Origin: Conchocele bisecta
Lineage: Eukaryota; Mollusca; Bivalvia; Lucinida; Thyasiridae
Direction: 5' to 3'
Length of the DNA stretch: 64,000 nt
Assembly: GCA_029237695.1 (NCBI GenBank)
Contig: JAQRGA010000042.1
Coordinates: 1,798,001-1,862,000 of the forward strand
Shown here: in pieces, positions 47,094 through 57,115 of the stretch
Layout: each line of letters begins with the position of its first letter
How positions within the stretch are numbered: the stretch's first letter is position 1
Position numbers and translations under genes: made by a program
The notes under the pieces: model-generated
What the model saw: only the letters and a program-made list of their open reading frames with translations
What the model was told of the DNA's origin: nothing
Database searches by the model: none

Positions 47094-48215
47094 TCAGCTT
47101 TTTACTGTATATAATTTTCCCGGCAGTTCTTTAATGACTTTCTTCATGGTAAGTTGTTGTAACGTTGCAAGAAGTTTCCATATAGGGAGTTCTGTTTCTA
47201 TTGAAATAAGGTCAATTGATTTTTCTTCATTTTCTATACAATCAACAATCACTCTTTCATCTTCCGATAATTTTATCATTTTGAGAACAGGTTTATTATC
47301 AGAATGATCATTATCACTATTTGCAACTTCTAAAAATCCCGGTAAAAAATCAAATTCTTCAATAATATCATCAACATTTTCCACAAGTTTTGCACCATTT
47401 TTGATAAGTCGATTGCATCCTTGAGACATAGGAGCGTTTATTCTGCCGGGAACAGCAAAAACCTCTCTATTCTGTTCCAATGCAAAATTAGCTGTTATCA
47501 AAGCCCCGCTTTTTGTACCTGCTTCTACGACAAGTACCCCTTTTGATAAACCTGAAATTATTCTATTCCTCATGGGAAAGCTCTGTCTTGTAGGTGTAAA
47601 TTCCATGGGGAAATCACTTATAATACAGCCGCCTGTATCTATAATTTCTCTAGCTAATTCCGTATGCGACTGTGGATGAAGCCTTGCCAAACCACCCCCA
47701 AGAACAGCAATAGTGTGACCTTTAGCCTTTACAACAGCATTATGAGCTACAGCATCAATACCATAAGCCAAACCTGAAATAACAGACCAACCAGCATAAG
47801 CTAATTGTGATGAAAGTAAATCAGCTATTTCTCTTCCATAGGAAGTTAATCGTCTTGAACCTACAACTCCAATACTGCTATTATAATCACATTTAAATTT
47901 CCCTCTGCAATAAATACATAGAGGTGGATCAGATATCTCTTTGAGCTGTTTGGGATATTTATCATCGATAATTGTAATAAGTTCAACTCCACCGCGTTTA
48001 ATTAAATCTAACTCTTTTGCTAAATCAGCATATTTTTCCCAATTTATTATTTTTTCCGACAGTGATTTACCGATACCTCTGATATTACAAAGCTCTGAAT
48101 TTGAGGCAGAAAAAATATTTTCTGCAGAACCAAAATACTCTAACATTGAGTTAAATTTCACATAACCAATTCCTGAAAGTAAATTAATTATTATACATGC
48201 ATCTCTATTATTCAT
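47094..48215 (-). CDS. dprA: DNA processing protein DprA
   Basis: 373 residues. An N-terminal SAM/HhH-like region (IRGIGKSLSEKII) precedes the Rossmann core: GVVGSRRLTSYGREIAD, SGLAYGIDAVAHNAV, AVLGGGLARLHPQSH and FPMRNRIISGLSKGVLVVEA. A C-terminal winged-helix (DprA_WH, about 310-373) follows. DprA loads RecA on incoming single-stranded DNA during natural transformation. It overlaps aroB by 4 bp. The PilT protein upstream fits with a competence-related pilus. Confidence 0.94.
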   Translation of the reverse strand: MNNRDACIIINLLSGIGYVKFNSMLEYFGSAENIFSASNSELCNIRGIGKSLSEKIINWEKYADLAKELDLIKRGGVELITIIDDKYPKQLKEISDPPLCIYCRGKFKCDYNSSIGVVGSRRLTSYGREIADLLSSQLAYAGWSVISGLAYGIDAVAHNAVVKAKGHTIAVLGGGLARLHPQSHTELAREIIDTGGCIISDFPMEFTPTRQSFPMRNRIISGLSKGVLVVEAGTKSGALITANFALEQNREVFAVPGRINAPMSQGCNRLIKNGAKLVENVDDIIEEFDFLPGFLEVANSDNDHSDNKPVLKMIKLSEDERVIVDCIENEEKSIDLISIETELPIWKLLATLQQLTMKKVIKELPGKLYTVKS

Positions 48216-49309
48216 AAGTATGCCTCTACCGATTCAAGAATTAATTTATCATCTACACCATTTATCTGTTTTACCTGTCCAATTTTTTTATCAGGTAAAA
48301 TAAAACTGATATCATTATTTTTTGTTTTTTTATCATTATACATAGCATTTAAAATATCATCAGAGTTAATTCCAGAAGATTTTACAGGAAGAAAAAATTT
48401 AATAAATAATTGCTTTAACCTCTCCTCAATACAACTCTCAATCATTCCAAGTTTTACAGCCAATCGACATGCAATCAGCATACCTATAGCAATTCCCTCA
48501 CCGTGAATATATTTTTCATAACCTGAAATTGTTTCAATTGCATGTCCAAAAGTATGTCCGAAATTTAAGATTGCCCTCAAAGAGTGTTCCTTTTCATCTT
48601 TTGCTACAATATCAGCTTTTATTTCACAACACCATGCTATTAATTTAGAAATAACATCCATATCAAGTTCATTAATTTTCTCAACATTGGATTCAATGTA
48701 TTCAAATAATTCTGAATCTATAATCATTCCATATTTTATAACTTCAGCCAAACCGCCTCTTATTTCTCTAACAGGAAGCGTCTTTAATGTATTCGGATCA
48801 ACTAAAACTATTTTAGGCTGCAGAAAAGCTCCGATAAGATTTTTACCTTCAGGCATGTCAACACCTGTTTTACCCCCGACACTTGAATCTACCATTGCCA
48901 GCAGTGAAGTTGGAATTTGAATAAAATCAATTCCTCTCATATATGTTGCTGCAGCAAACCCTGCCATATCACCGCAGACACCGCCGCCTAATGCAATTAT
49001 TACTGAAGAACGATCTAATCCCTCTTTTAAAGCATAGTGATAGATTTTTTCTATAGTTTTAAGTGTTTTACTCTGTTCGCCAGCAGGAAAGCTGTATTTC
49101 AGGATAGGATAATCACTAAAATTAGATAACTGTTTAAATAGAGAATCTCCGTAATATTCAGCTACATTAGAATCGGTAATAATAAAACATTTTCTATTAT
49201 TAATCAAAGGTTTTATTTTATCTTTAAAATTAGATAGTAATCCATCGCCAATAAAAATATCATAAGAATTATTCTGCAATCCAACATTGATTTTTTTCAT
49301 AACAAACAC
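48212..49309 (-). CDS. aroB: 3-dehydroquinate synthase
   Basis: 365 residues. NAD-binding ALGGGVCGDMAGFAAATYMRG, TSLLAMVDSSVGGKTGV (metal/substrate loop), GLAEVIKYG and LNFGHTFGHAIE with metal histidines. It is the second step of the shikimate pathway (DAHP to 3-dehydroquinate), in the cytoplasm. The ATGA overlap makes dprA translationally coupled to it. Confidence 0.95.
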   Translation of the reverse strand: MFVMKKINVGLQNNSYDIFIGDGLLSNFKDKIKPLINNRKCFIITDSNVAEYYGDSLFKQLSNFSDYPILKYSFPAGEQSKTLKTIEKIYHYALKEGLDRSSVIIALGGGVCGDMAGFAAATYMRGIDFIQIPTSLLAMVDSSVGGKTGVDMPEGKNLIGAFLQPKIVLVDPNTLKTLPVREIRGGLAEVIKYGMIIDSELFEYIESNVEKINELDMDVISKLIAWCCEIKADIVAKDEKEHSLRAILNFGHTFGHAIETISGYEKYIHGEGIAIGMLIACRLAVKLGMIESCIEERLKQLFIKFFLPVKSSGINSDDILNAMYNDKKTKNNDISFILPDKKIGQVKQINGVDDKLILESVEAYL

Positions 49310-49487
49310 TTTTTATAATTAATTTTTCTTAATTATATATAACTTCAAATGATATGTATATCAATCAATTTATACTGAAAGGAAGTCTAATATAAAATAT
49401 GTTTACCTGAAGAAAAAAGATTAATGAAGATAGCATTTATATAAACAGATAATTTCATAAACTCCTAATTCAACAATAGGGATAAAA

Positions 49488-51710
49488 TTATGACTTCAGG
49501 AAATCACCTTTTTCCACTTCTTCTATTAATTTTATATCTGACAATAGATTTACAGCATCAACCTTATTAATTTTTCTCTTTTTTAAAAGCTTTATAATAG
49601 CTTTATCCATTCTTATCATTCCATCTTTTGCTCCGATTTCCATCGCAGATGGAAGAAGATGAATTTTATCTTCTCTTATTGAGGTTTTTACTGCACTTGT
49701 CCCTACTAAAACCTCAAATGCAGCTATCCGCCCTGTTTTATCAGCTCGCGGAATCAAACGCTGAGTAACAACTCCAAGCAGAGTTCCGGCTAACTGCATT
49801 CGTATCTGATTTTGATGTTCTGCTGGAAAAGAGTCTATTATTCTATCTATGCTCTGAAAGGTATTATTAGTATGAAGAGTTCCAATAACCAAATGCCCTG
49901 TTTCTGCTACTGTCAGTGCTGTGGCAATTGTTTCCGAGTCTCTCATTTCACCTACTACAATAATATCAGGATCCTGCCTAAGTATATATTTTAAAGCAGT
50001 AGAGTAACTCAGTGTATCGGAATGCATTTCTCTCTGATCAATTATCGACCTATCATTAATGTAAATATATTCTATTGGATCTTCGACTGTGATAATATGA
50101 GCTGATCTTTTGTGATTAATCCGATCAATCAGACTTGCCATAGTTGTACTTTTACCATGTCCTGTAGCTCCTGTAATCAGAAGCAATCCATGTGGTTTAT
50201 CACTAAGCTCAATAAGTATTTTAGGAAGCTCGATCTGGCTTGGATCAGGTATTTTATCTGATATAATTCTTATAGCTATAGCTATAGAGTTACTCTGATA
50301 ATATCCGTTGACTCTGAATCTATGCTTCTTCTCTAATTTACCCGTACCTAAAGTCAAAGTTAAAGCTAAATCAAGCTCTTTGTCAGTTTCAAATTTGGCT
50401 CTCTGGGAAGAAGATAAAATACTGAAAAAAAGTTTGTTTGTGTCGCAGGTCTTCAACTTCGGAACATCTAAATCGCTCATCTTTCCAGAAATTCTGAAAT
50501 TAGGATAAGCTCCTGCACTTAATAGTAAATCACTTGCACCATTTTCTATAGCAAATGTAAGCAGCTCTTTTATATCTACATCATATCCCTGAGTATCTCC
50601 CTGAGTATCTCCCTGATTTAACTTTCTGAATGTTTCAGCACCTCTTTCCATACCTTTTATTAAAAGCTTAAATTCCTCTTTATTTGTAGCAGCATTAATT
50701 CCTTCATCAAATGAAATCACTTTATTTTTATATAATTTACTTAATGATCTATCAAAAGTAACCATACCGTCAATTTGACCTAATCTGATTATATTTTCAA
50801 TCTCAGATATTTTTCCCTGAGCAATATTATTTGCAACCAATGGAGTAACATTCAATATTTCAAAACACGGCACAAGCTTTTTATGATCTTTTGTCGGTAC
50901 TAAACGTTGTGCAATTATACACCTTAAACTTAAAGAAAGATCAAGAAGAATCTTATTTTTTATGGTTTCAGAATAGCTATGAATAATTCGCTCAAAACAT
51001 TGAATGACATCTGAAGTGTGCATAGAACTTAATACCAAATGTCCTGTCAGCGCAGCATAAATAGCTGTATTTATAGTTTCCGTATCTCTAGCTTCACCAA
51101 TAACTATAACATCAGGACTTTCCCGTAAAACATTTTTTAAAGCAACGGAAAAATCAATAACATCAGCACCAATCTCACGTTGTGTAACAAAAGATTTTTT
51201 ATCTTTATGAATATATTCAATAGGATCTTCAAGTGTAATTATATGTTTATGGTATTCTGTATTAATATAATTTATAATCCCAGCCATTGTTGTCGATTTA
51301 CCGGAGCATGCTGCTCCGACAACCATAATGAGACCACTTTTACTATCTGCAAATTTTGATATAATATCAGGTAAATGCAAATCTTTAAATTTCAAATCAC
51401 CATCAGGTATAGCTCGTGCGAAAAATCCGGGCATAGATTTTGTGACAAGAAAATTAATTCTATATCGCATATCATCAGATAAATTTAGGCTGATATCCAA
51501 GTTGCCTAATTTTTGAAATTTTATTTCAGAAAGATCTGTTATATTTGATATTCTAAATTCATTAATTTCATCTACTGAAATAATCCTATACTCCAAGCAG
51601 TTAGCTATTTCTCCATTTATTTTGAAAACAGGTTTTTTCTCTGCAGTAATAAAGAGATCAGAAGCATTAAGTTCCTGCATTTTATCTAATAAATCATTAA
51701 TATAAGCCAT
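49488..51710 (-). CDS. Tandem (double) PilT-family pilus ATPase
   Basis: 740 residues containing two full PilT/PilU-like retraction ATPases in series. First unit: ELNASDLFITA, Walker A GAACSGKSTT (near 131-140), LRESPDVIVIGEARD and LSSMHTSD. Second unit: ENGASDLLLSAG, Walker A GATGHGKSTT (near 511-520), LRQDPDIIVVGEMRD and GTLHTNNTFQSIDRIIDSFP. The second keeps the canonical PilT sequence more closely; the first has the unusual ACS in its P-loop. A linker with QGDTQGDTQG (from a 15-bp direct repeat) joins them. It probably makes a pseudo-alternating hexamer that retracts type IV pili. aroB lies 178 bp downstream. Confidence 0.9.
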   Translation of the reverse strand: MAYINDLLDKMQELNASDLFITAEKKPVFKINGEIANCLEYRIISVDEINEFRISNITDLSEIKFQKLGNLDISLNLSDDMRYRINFLVTKSMPGFFARAIPDGDLKFKDLHLPDIISKFADSKSGLIMVVGAACSGKSTTMAGIINYINTEYHKHIITLEDPIEYIHKDKKSFVTQREIGADVIDFSVALKNVLRESPDVIVIGEARDTETINTAIYAALTGHLVLSSMHTSDVIQCFERIIHSYSETIKNKILLDLSLSLRCIIAQRLVPTKDHKKLVPCFEILNVTPLVANNIAQGKISEIENIIRLGQIDGMVTFDRSLSKLYKNKVISFDEGINAATNKEEFKLLIKGMERGAETFRKLNQGDTQGDTQGYDVDIKELLTFAIENGASDLLLSAGAYPNFRISGKMSDLDVPKLKTCDTNKLFFSILSSSQRAKFETDKELDLALTLTLGTGKLEKKHRFRVNGYYQSNSIAIAIRIISDKIPDPSQIELPKILIELSDKPHGLLLITGATGHGKSTTMASLIDRINHKRSAHIITVEDPIEYIYINDRSIIDQREMHSDTLSYSTALKYILRQDPDIIVVGEMRDSETIATALTVAETGHLVIGTLHTNNTFQSIDRIIDSFPAEHQNQIRMQLAGTLLGVVTQRLIPRADKTGRIAAFEVLVGTSAVKTSIREDKIHLLPSAMEIGAKDGMIRMDKAIIKLLKKRKINKVDAVNLLSDIKLIEEVEKGDFLKS

Positions 51711-52020
51711 AATAAATTATTACACTTCCTTTAAATATTAAATTTTGAGTTTCGAATTCTAACTTTTTTTGTCATGATATTGCAGAAAATTTAAATAAAA
51801 TTTACAGCTTAACAGTTTAACAGCTAAGCAGTTATTTTCTTTCAAAAATACTCACTGATTGACAAAGAATATTTTCCTAACAAACTCCTAAATAGAAATG
51901 TTATTAAATTAATATAGTATATTTTTTCTTAATTGGATATTCTACTCTAACTGAATTAAGTTTAGCACTATGTTCTGCAACATTTAAATTTTAACATAAA
52001 TTATCAAATATTTCAGTACG
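51711..52020. other. Intergenic between divergent pilT and rsmE
   Basis: AT-rich, should hold two divergent promoters; no specific box was recognised. Confidence 0.4.
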
Positions 52021-52737
52021 ATGAATTTAGTATTTATATATAAAAATGATTTTGAAGATCAAAATAGTGTCATTATCAGAGGAAGAAGATTTAAACATAT
52101 CCTAAATGTGCATAAAGCAGATATCGGTAAAAAATTAACTGTAGGCATACTGAACGGTAATATCGGAACGGGCAGAGTAATTAAACTCGACGATAACAGT
52201 ATCAAACTTCATGTAAATTTAAATATAGCTCCCCCTGCACCACTTCCATTAACACTAATTGCTGCACTTCCGAGACCCAAAACACTTAAAAAAGTTCTTC
52301 ATATTGCAACATGTCTCGGAGTTAAAAAAATATATCTGATTGAAAGTTGGAAAGTAGAAAAAAGTTACTGGCACTCATCTGTTTTAAAACGGGACTCAAT
52401 AAATGAACATCTGATTCTCGGACTTGAACAGGCAAAAGATACAATCCTTCCTCAGGTTATTTTTAAACGAAGGTTTAAGCCTTTCCTTGAAGATGAAATA
52501 TCTGAAATAATTAAAGGCACACTACCTATTGCGGCTCATCCAAATAATAATGCTGAAATTTTTTCAAAAAATAGTATGCCGATCACATTAGCAATAGGTC
52601 CTGAAGGCGGTTTTACCGACTATGAAATAAACATGTTTCAAGAGTATGATTTTAAAACTTTTTCACTTGGGAGCAGGATATTACGTGTAGAATTTGCGAT
52701 ACCTACTGTTATTGGTAAATTGAGGGTTGGAGAGTAG
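52021..52737 (+). CDS. rsmE: 16S rRNA m3U1498 methyltransferase RsmE
   Basis: 238 residues. An N-terminal PUA-like part with RGRRFKHILNVHKADIG precedes the SPOUT knot with LAIGPEGGFTDYEINMF and SLGSRILRVEFAIPTVIG. It methylates U1498 of 16S rRNA. It starts at an ATG with no strong ribosome site, in an AT-rich leader. It is a single gene. Confidence 0.92.
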   Translation: MNLVFIYKNDFEDQNSVIIRGRRFKHILNVHKADIGKKLTVGILNGNIGTGRVIKLDDNSIKLHVNLNIAPPAPLPLTLIAALPRPKTLKKVLHIATCLGVKKIYLIESWKVEKSYWHSSVLKRDSINEHLILGLEQAKDTILPQVIFKRRFKPFLEDEISEIIKGTLPIAAHPNNNAEIFSKNSMPITLAIGPEGGFTDYEINMFQEYDFKTFSLGSRILRVEFAIPTVIGKLRVGE

Positions 52738-53233
52738 AAGTAAATAAGACTACATATAATATACATATCATGTTGAAACTTAAAATAGAAACGGGCTAAT
52801 TGAAGGTAGAATTAATATAAAAGATCTGCCTGCAATTAAATGATAAAATAAATAAATATTTAGGAATGATACCGCAGAATGATACCTGAAAAGTCTGTTC
52901 AGGGATATTCACCTGTCAGCATATTATGCTTTAGTCAACCTGATATCAGCTCAATTTTAGGAATGTATTAACAAAGATATTGAGAATTTAGGTTCACATA
53001 TTTTCTCCGATAATTTTAAAATTTTATTAAATTGACTAAAAAAAAGATTCACCGGCATGGTGCTAAATTTAATTTCAATGAATCTGTTGAAGTAGTAATA
53101 TGTTCCAAGATTTCTTCTAAACATTATATAAGGTATTCAAGTAGATAATGCAGTAAAATTTATAAAATATAACCTTTTTAAAACTACCTATATTTCAATA
53201 GCTTTTTTATAGCAGGAAGCCTAACTTTATAAA
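52738..53233. other. Gene-poor stretch with coding-like scraps
   Basis: Plus-strand fragments such as MIPEKSVQGYSPVSILCF and KKKIHRHGAKFNFNESVEVV occur in different frames with stops; they look like remains of an old gene, possibly a transposase, but I cannot name it. Confidence 0.3.
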
Positions 53234-53277
53234 GTTATTAACAGGTTATTAACATTTTATTTACAGGTTATTTTACT
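53234..53277. promoter_or_regulatory. Four tandem 11-bp repeats, Pho-box-like, downstream of pstS
   Basis: GTTATTAACAG, GTTATTAACAT, TTTATTTACAG and GTTATTTTACT follow each other exactly every 11 bp. TTAACA/TTTACA every 11 bp is the layout of a PhoP-type box (TTNACA direct repeats). On the minus strand it ends in TTTATAAAG, a possible -10, pointing away from pstS. The half-palindromic unit leaves the direction open. Confidence 0.6.
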
Positions 53278-53283
53278 ATTAAA

Positions 53284-53321
53284 ATGACTCATTTATCTGT
53301 TTTACATAATGAATGAGTCAT
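53284..53321 (-). terminator. Hairpin downstream of pstS
   Basis: A perfect 10-bp inverted repeat, ATGACTCATT (53284-53293) and AATGAGTCAT (53312-53321), 84 bp beyond the pstS stop. On the minus strand it is followed by TTTTAA, a weak T-run. Confidence 0.55.
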
Positions 53322-53404
53322 ATTGGTTAATTTATAAAAAAATATAGGGTTCAGTAACTATATAATCACATATATTTTAGAATGTTAATATATTTTACCC
53401 ACTT

Positions 53405-54418
53405 TTACCAAATATTTTCTACCATTGTATAAACATTTTTTGGAATGGCTACATAATCTAATTTTGCGGCAAATCCACCACCATCGCTATACACCCACTT
53501 AAAAAATTTAATAATAGCTTTTCCTTTATTATTTTTGAGTTCATTTTTATATAAAAGGACAAAAGTGGATGCAGCAATAGGCCAGCTATTTTTACCGGGC
53601 GAATTTGTAAGTATCATATAAAAACCATCTTTTGCACTCCATTTTGCATTTGATGCCGCTGATTTAAAAGCATTAAGCGAAGCTTTAACGACTTTTCCGT
53701 CAGCATTAACCATTTTTACTGTTGTGAGTTTATTATCTATCGTATAAGCATACTCTACATACCCGATAGTATTCGGTATAGTTTGCACTTGTGCTCCCAC
53801 ACCTGCATTACCTTTTGCACCTAATGTCATAGAAGGCCATTGTACATCTGTAGAATAACCAACTTTAGATTTCCATGTAGGATTTACTTTTGATAAGAAA
53901 TTCGTAAAATTATAGGTGGTTCCTGAACCATCGGCTCTTCTCACAGGAACTATAACAGAGTGTGGTAAAAGCAATCCATGATTCAATTTCTTTATAGCTG
54001 AATCATCCCAGTATTTTACTTTTCCTAAATAAATATCAGCCAATATTTTACCATTTAATATTAACTGATTATCTTTTATTCCCTGTACATGTATTATCGG
54101 AACAATGCCGCCGACAATAACAGGAAACTGTATAAGTCCTTTTTTATCCAATTCCGCCTTTGTCAGTGGCTTATCAGATGCAGTAAAATCAACAGTTTTT
54201 TTATTTAACTGTCTCAAACCACCACCTGAGCCTATCGGTTGATAATTAATTGCAACACCTGTTTTTCTATGATATGCAGCTGACCACTGTGATAGAACGG
54301 GATATACAAATGTTGAACCTGCAGCAGTAATTAATTTAGCATTGGCAAGACCTAAAGTTGAAATTCCTCCAATACCTAAAGCCATTATCATTGATATTAA
54401 TATCTTTTTTTTCAACAT
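53405..54418 (-). CDS. pstS: Phosphate ABC transporter, substrate-binding protein
   Basis: 337 residues with a Sec signal peptide (KKKILISMIMALGIGGISTL, cleavage near residue 27; no lipobox). PstS motifs: AAGSTFVYPVLSQW, INYQPIGSGGGLRQL, DFTASDKPLT and RADGSGTTYNFT, which bind phosphate in the periplasm. It is the last gene of pstC-pstA-pstB-pstS, an order opposite to the usual pstS-first layout, 30 bp after pstB. Confidence 0.95.
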   Translation of the reverse strand: MLKKKILISMIMALGIGGISTLGLANAKLITAAGSTFVYPVLSQWSAAYHRKTGVAINYQPIGSGGGLRQLNKKTVDFTASDKPLTKAELDKKGLIQFPVIVGGIVPIIHVQGIKDNQLILNGKILADIYLGKVKYWDDSAIKKLNHGLLLPHSVIVPVRRADGSGTTYNFTNFLSKVNPTWKSKVGYSTDVQWPSMTLGAKGNAGVGAQVQTIPNTIGYVEYAYTIDNKLTTVKMVNADGKVVKASLNAFKSAASNAKWSAKDGFYMILTNSPGKNSWPIAASTFVLLYKNELKNNKGKAIIKFFKWVYSDGGGFAAKLDYVAIPKNVYTMVENIW

Positions 54419-54448
54419 GATATTATTCCTTTTATTCGTTCGGTTAAA

Positions 54449-55240
54449 TTAAAAATGTTTTAAATAATTTTGAGTCGATTTCTTTTGTGGATTATTAAAA
54501 AATTCATTTTTTTCATTTACCTCTTTTATCATACCGTCTTTCATAAATACGACCTGATCTGCAATACGCTCAGCCTGTCTTAAATTATGAGTTACAATAA
54601 TGATTGTGTATTTTTCTTTTAACTCTGTTATTACTTTCTCCAATTTCTCTGTTGAAATAGGGTCTAAGGCAGAAGTAGGTTCATCCAACAGTAAAATATC
54701 AGGCTGCATAGCAAGTGTTCTTGCAATACATAATCTCTGCTGCTGCCCTCCTGAAAGTGCAGTACCTGATTTATTTAGGTTTCCTTTAATTTCTCTCCAT
54801 AAAGCTGCCTGCCCTAAAGATTTTCTAACCCTTTTTTTCATGGAAAATTTACTTATTTTTTCATTATTTTTTAAAGCAAAAGCTATATTTCTGTATATGG
54901 ACATAGGAAATGGTGTCGGCTTTTGAAAAACCATTCCTATTTTAGTTCTTAGTTTCTCGACATCACATTTCTTATCTAAAATATTTTTCCCAGCATACAT
55001 AACTTCGCCAGTCGCATAATGTTCAGGATAAAGCTCATATATTCTATTAAAGGATCTAAGTAGAGTAGATTTTCCTGATCCTGAATGTCCCATAAGGGCA
55101 GTTATTTTATTTTTGTAAAAATCAAGATTTATGCCATACAGAGCCTGTGATTTCCCATAGTAAAAATTAAGATTTCTAACAGATAAATGAACCTGTTCTT
55201 TATTAGTATTCATATTTATTTCTAATCTATTTTCAGTCAT
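54449..55240 (-). CDS. pstB: Phosphate ABC transporter ATPase
   Basis: 263 residues. Walker A GHSGSGKSTLLRSFNR, the PstB-specific VFQKPTPFPMSIYRNIAFAL, signature LSGGQQQRLCIARTLA and Walker B ILLLDEPTSALDPIS. It powers phosphate import through PstCA. It begins 19 bp after pstA; the methionines MTENRLEIN and MNTNKEQ give alternative starts. Confidence 0.95.
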   Translation of the reverse strand: MTENRLEINMNTNKEQVHLSVRNLNFYYGKSQALYGINLDFYKNKITALMGHSGSGKSTLLRSFNRIYELYPEHYATGEVMYAGKNILDKKCDVEKLRTKIGMVFQKPTPFPMSIYRNIAFALKNNEKISKFSMKKRVRKSLGQAALWREIKGNLNKSGTALSGGQQQRLCIARTLAMQPDILLLDEPTSALDPISTEKLEKVITELKEKYTIIIVTHNLRQAERIADQVVFMKDGMIKEVNEKNEFFNNPQKKSTQNYLKHF

Positions 55241-55259
55241 TTTTTATTCCTCTGAATTC

Positions 55260-56117
55260 CTAATTAATTTTTCTCTTTTGACTAAATACTAAACGTGTTA
55301 ATATATTAAGCACTAAAATTGTAACTGTTATTATTAAAGCAGCAGCCCATGCAAGTTCCTGTGAATTTTTATACGGACTCAAAGCATACTGGAACATTAC
55401 AACTGGTAGATTTGCCATTGGTTTTAAAATATCAGTACTTGGAAACTGGTTATTAAGAACAGTAAATAACAGTGGAGCTGTTTCTCCAGCAATACGTGCC
55501 AAAGCCAAAATTACACCAGTTATCAAACCTGATTTAGCAGAACGATATATTACAAACATAGTAACTTTCCATCTGGAAATACCTAATGCCACAGCTGCTT
55601 CCCTTAAATTATCAGGAATAACTTTCATCACATCTTCACTTGTCCTAACAATCATAGGCACTGCAATCAAACTTAAAGCAACCATACCAGCCATTGCAGA
55701 AAAATGTCCGGTTACTGTAACTATTACAGAATAAACAAATAAGCCTATAATAATAGATGGAGCACTTAAGAGAATATCATTAACAAATCTAACAATAGAT
55801 CCAAATCTACCTTTACTTGGAAATTCAGTAAGATAAGTAGCAATTAATATACCTATAGGAGCCGAAACAATTATTGCTGCACCTGTAATAATCAGACTTC
55901 CCAATATCGCATTTTTAAGACCTCCTACCTGCCCCAAAGGTGGGAGATTCTCAAAAAAAAGTCTGAAATTAACAGCATTTATTCCTCTAACAAATAGAGT
56001 AATTATAATTGAAGAGAGTACGACAACTCCTAAAAACAGACTAAAATAACATAATACTGTAAAAATATAGTCTGTGATTTTTCTTCTTATTCTTCTATTT
56101 TGAGTCATAATACTCAT
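55260..56117 (-). CDS. pstA: Phosphate ABC transporter permease PstA
   Basis: 285 residues with six membrane segments. PstA motifs: GGLKNAILGSLIITGAAI, LTEFPSKGRF and VPMIVRTSEDVMKVIPDNLR (the EAA loop, LREAAVALGISRWK). It overlaps pstC by a single base, so translation is coupled. Confidence 0.95.
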   Translation of the reverse strand: MSIMTQNRRIRRKITDYIFTVLCYFSLFLGVVVLSSIIITLFVRGINAVNFRLFFENLPPLGQVGGLKNAILGSLIITGAAIIVSAPIGILIATYLTEFPSKGRFGSIVRFVNDILLSAPSIIIGLFVYSVIVTVTGHFSAMAGMVALSLIAVPMIVRTSEDVMKVIPDNLREAAVALGISRWKVTMFVIYRSAKSGLITGVILALARIAGETAPLLFTVLNNQFPSTDILKPMANLPVVMFQYALSPYKNSQELAWAAALIITVTILVLNILTRLVFSQKRKIN

Positions 56118-57010
56118 TAGGCATTACCCCTATTTTTGAGTAAATATCTTGAAATGCAAAGTACAATGAAAGTAATTACGAATAGAATAAGACCAAGTTC
56201 AATTAATGCCGCGGGATAAATTTTTCCTAATGCTTCTGTAAATTCATTTGCAATTGTTGCAGATATTGTTGTGCCGGGCATAAATAATCCCTGAAAAAAT
56301 CTATGACTGTTTCCTATTACAAATGTTATAGCCATTGTTTCGCCGAGAGCTCTGCCAAGTCCAAGTATTACAGCACCTAAAATTCCGTTCTTGCAATAAG
56401 GCAGAAGGATTTTAAATACATATTCAAATCTGGTAGCCCCTGTAGCATAAGAAGCCTCTTTAAGAACTTCAGGTGTTGTATTTACAACATCTCTAATAAC
56501 AGAAGATATTAGAGGGATTATCATCATTGCTAAAATTATACCGGCAGTAAATACTCCTATTCCCATAGGAAAACCTCCGAATATAAAACTCAAAACCGGA
56601 ATATTCTTAAAAGTATTAATTAAAAAAGGCTGAACATATTGAGCCATTATCGGAGCAAAAACAAATAATCCCCACATGCCGTATATAATACTCGGAACAG
56701 CTGCCATTAATTCTATAATCTGTGAAAATACTGCACTTACTCTTTTAGGAGCTATCTGTGTTAAAAATACTGCTATACAGAAACTCAGCGGAACAGCGAT
56801 GATAACTGCTACAAATGAAGTGATTAAAGTCCCTAATATTGCAGTCAATGCACCGAAGTTTTCAGTTACCGCGTTCCAACTGCTATTCCAGATAAAACTA
56901 ATACCAAACTTTTCTATAGCAGGCCAACTCATTATGATCAATGAAAGCAATATTCCAATAACCATTATTAATAGTAAAACTGCTAAACTTTTTGTAATTT
57001 GTTTAAACAT
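56117..57010 (-). CDS. pstC: Phosphate ABC transporter permease PstC
   Basis: 297 residues, six membrane segments, with ...FGALTAILGTLITSFVAV, ELMAAVPSIIYGMWGLFV and the EAA loop TPEVLKEASYATGATRFEYV. GRALGETMAITFVIGNS is the conserved PstC C-terminal motif. It is the first gene of the operon, under the repeat array at 57116-57153. Confidence 0.95.
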   Translation of the reverse strand: MFKQITKSLAVLLLIMVIGILLSLIIMSWPAIEKFGISFIWNSSWNAVTENFGALTAILGTLITSFVAVIIAVPLSFCIAVFLTQIAPKRVSAVFSQIIELMAAVPSIIYGMWGLFVFAPIMAQYVQPFLINTFKNIPVLSFIFGGFPMGIGVFTAGIILAMMIIPLISSVIRDVVNTTPEVLKEASYATGATRFEYVFKILLPYCKNGILGAVILGLGRALGETMAITFVIGNSHRFFQGLFMPGTTISATIANEFTEALGKIYPAALIELGLILFVITFIVLCISRYLLKNRGNA

Positions 57011-57115
57011 TCTTTCTCTTGTTCTAAATTTTAATTTCTTATCTTCTTTACTTACGTTAAAAAATTATCAGAATTTATTATGCTTGCAATAAAAAAATAA
57101 TGGTATTTATAAAAG

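Noticed and set aside
49488..51710. PilB/GspE assembly ATPase
   Set aside because: It lacks the GspE N-terminal domain and zinc-binding CxxC loop; both units match PilT/PilU.
52738..53233. IS66- or IS605-type transposase
   Set aside because: Only vague resemblance of short scraps; not enough motifs to name a family.
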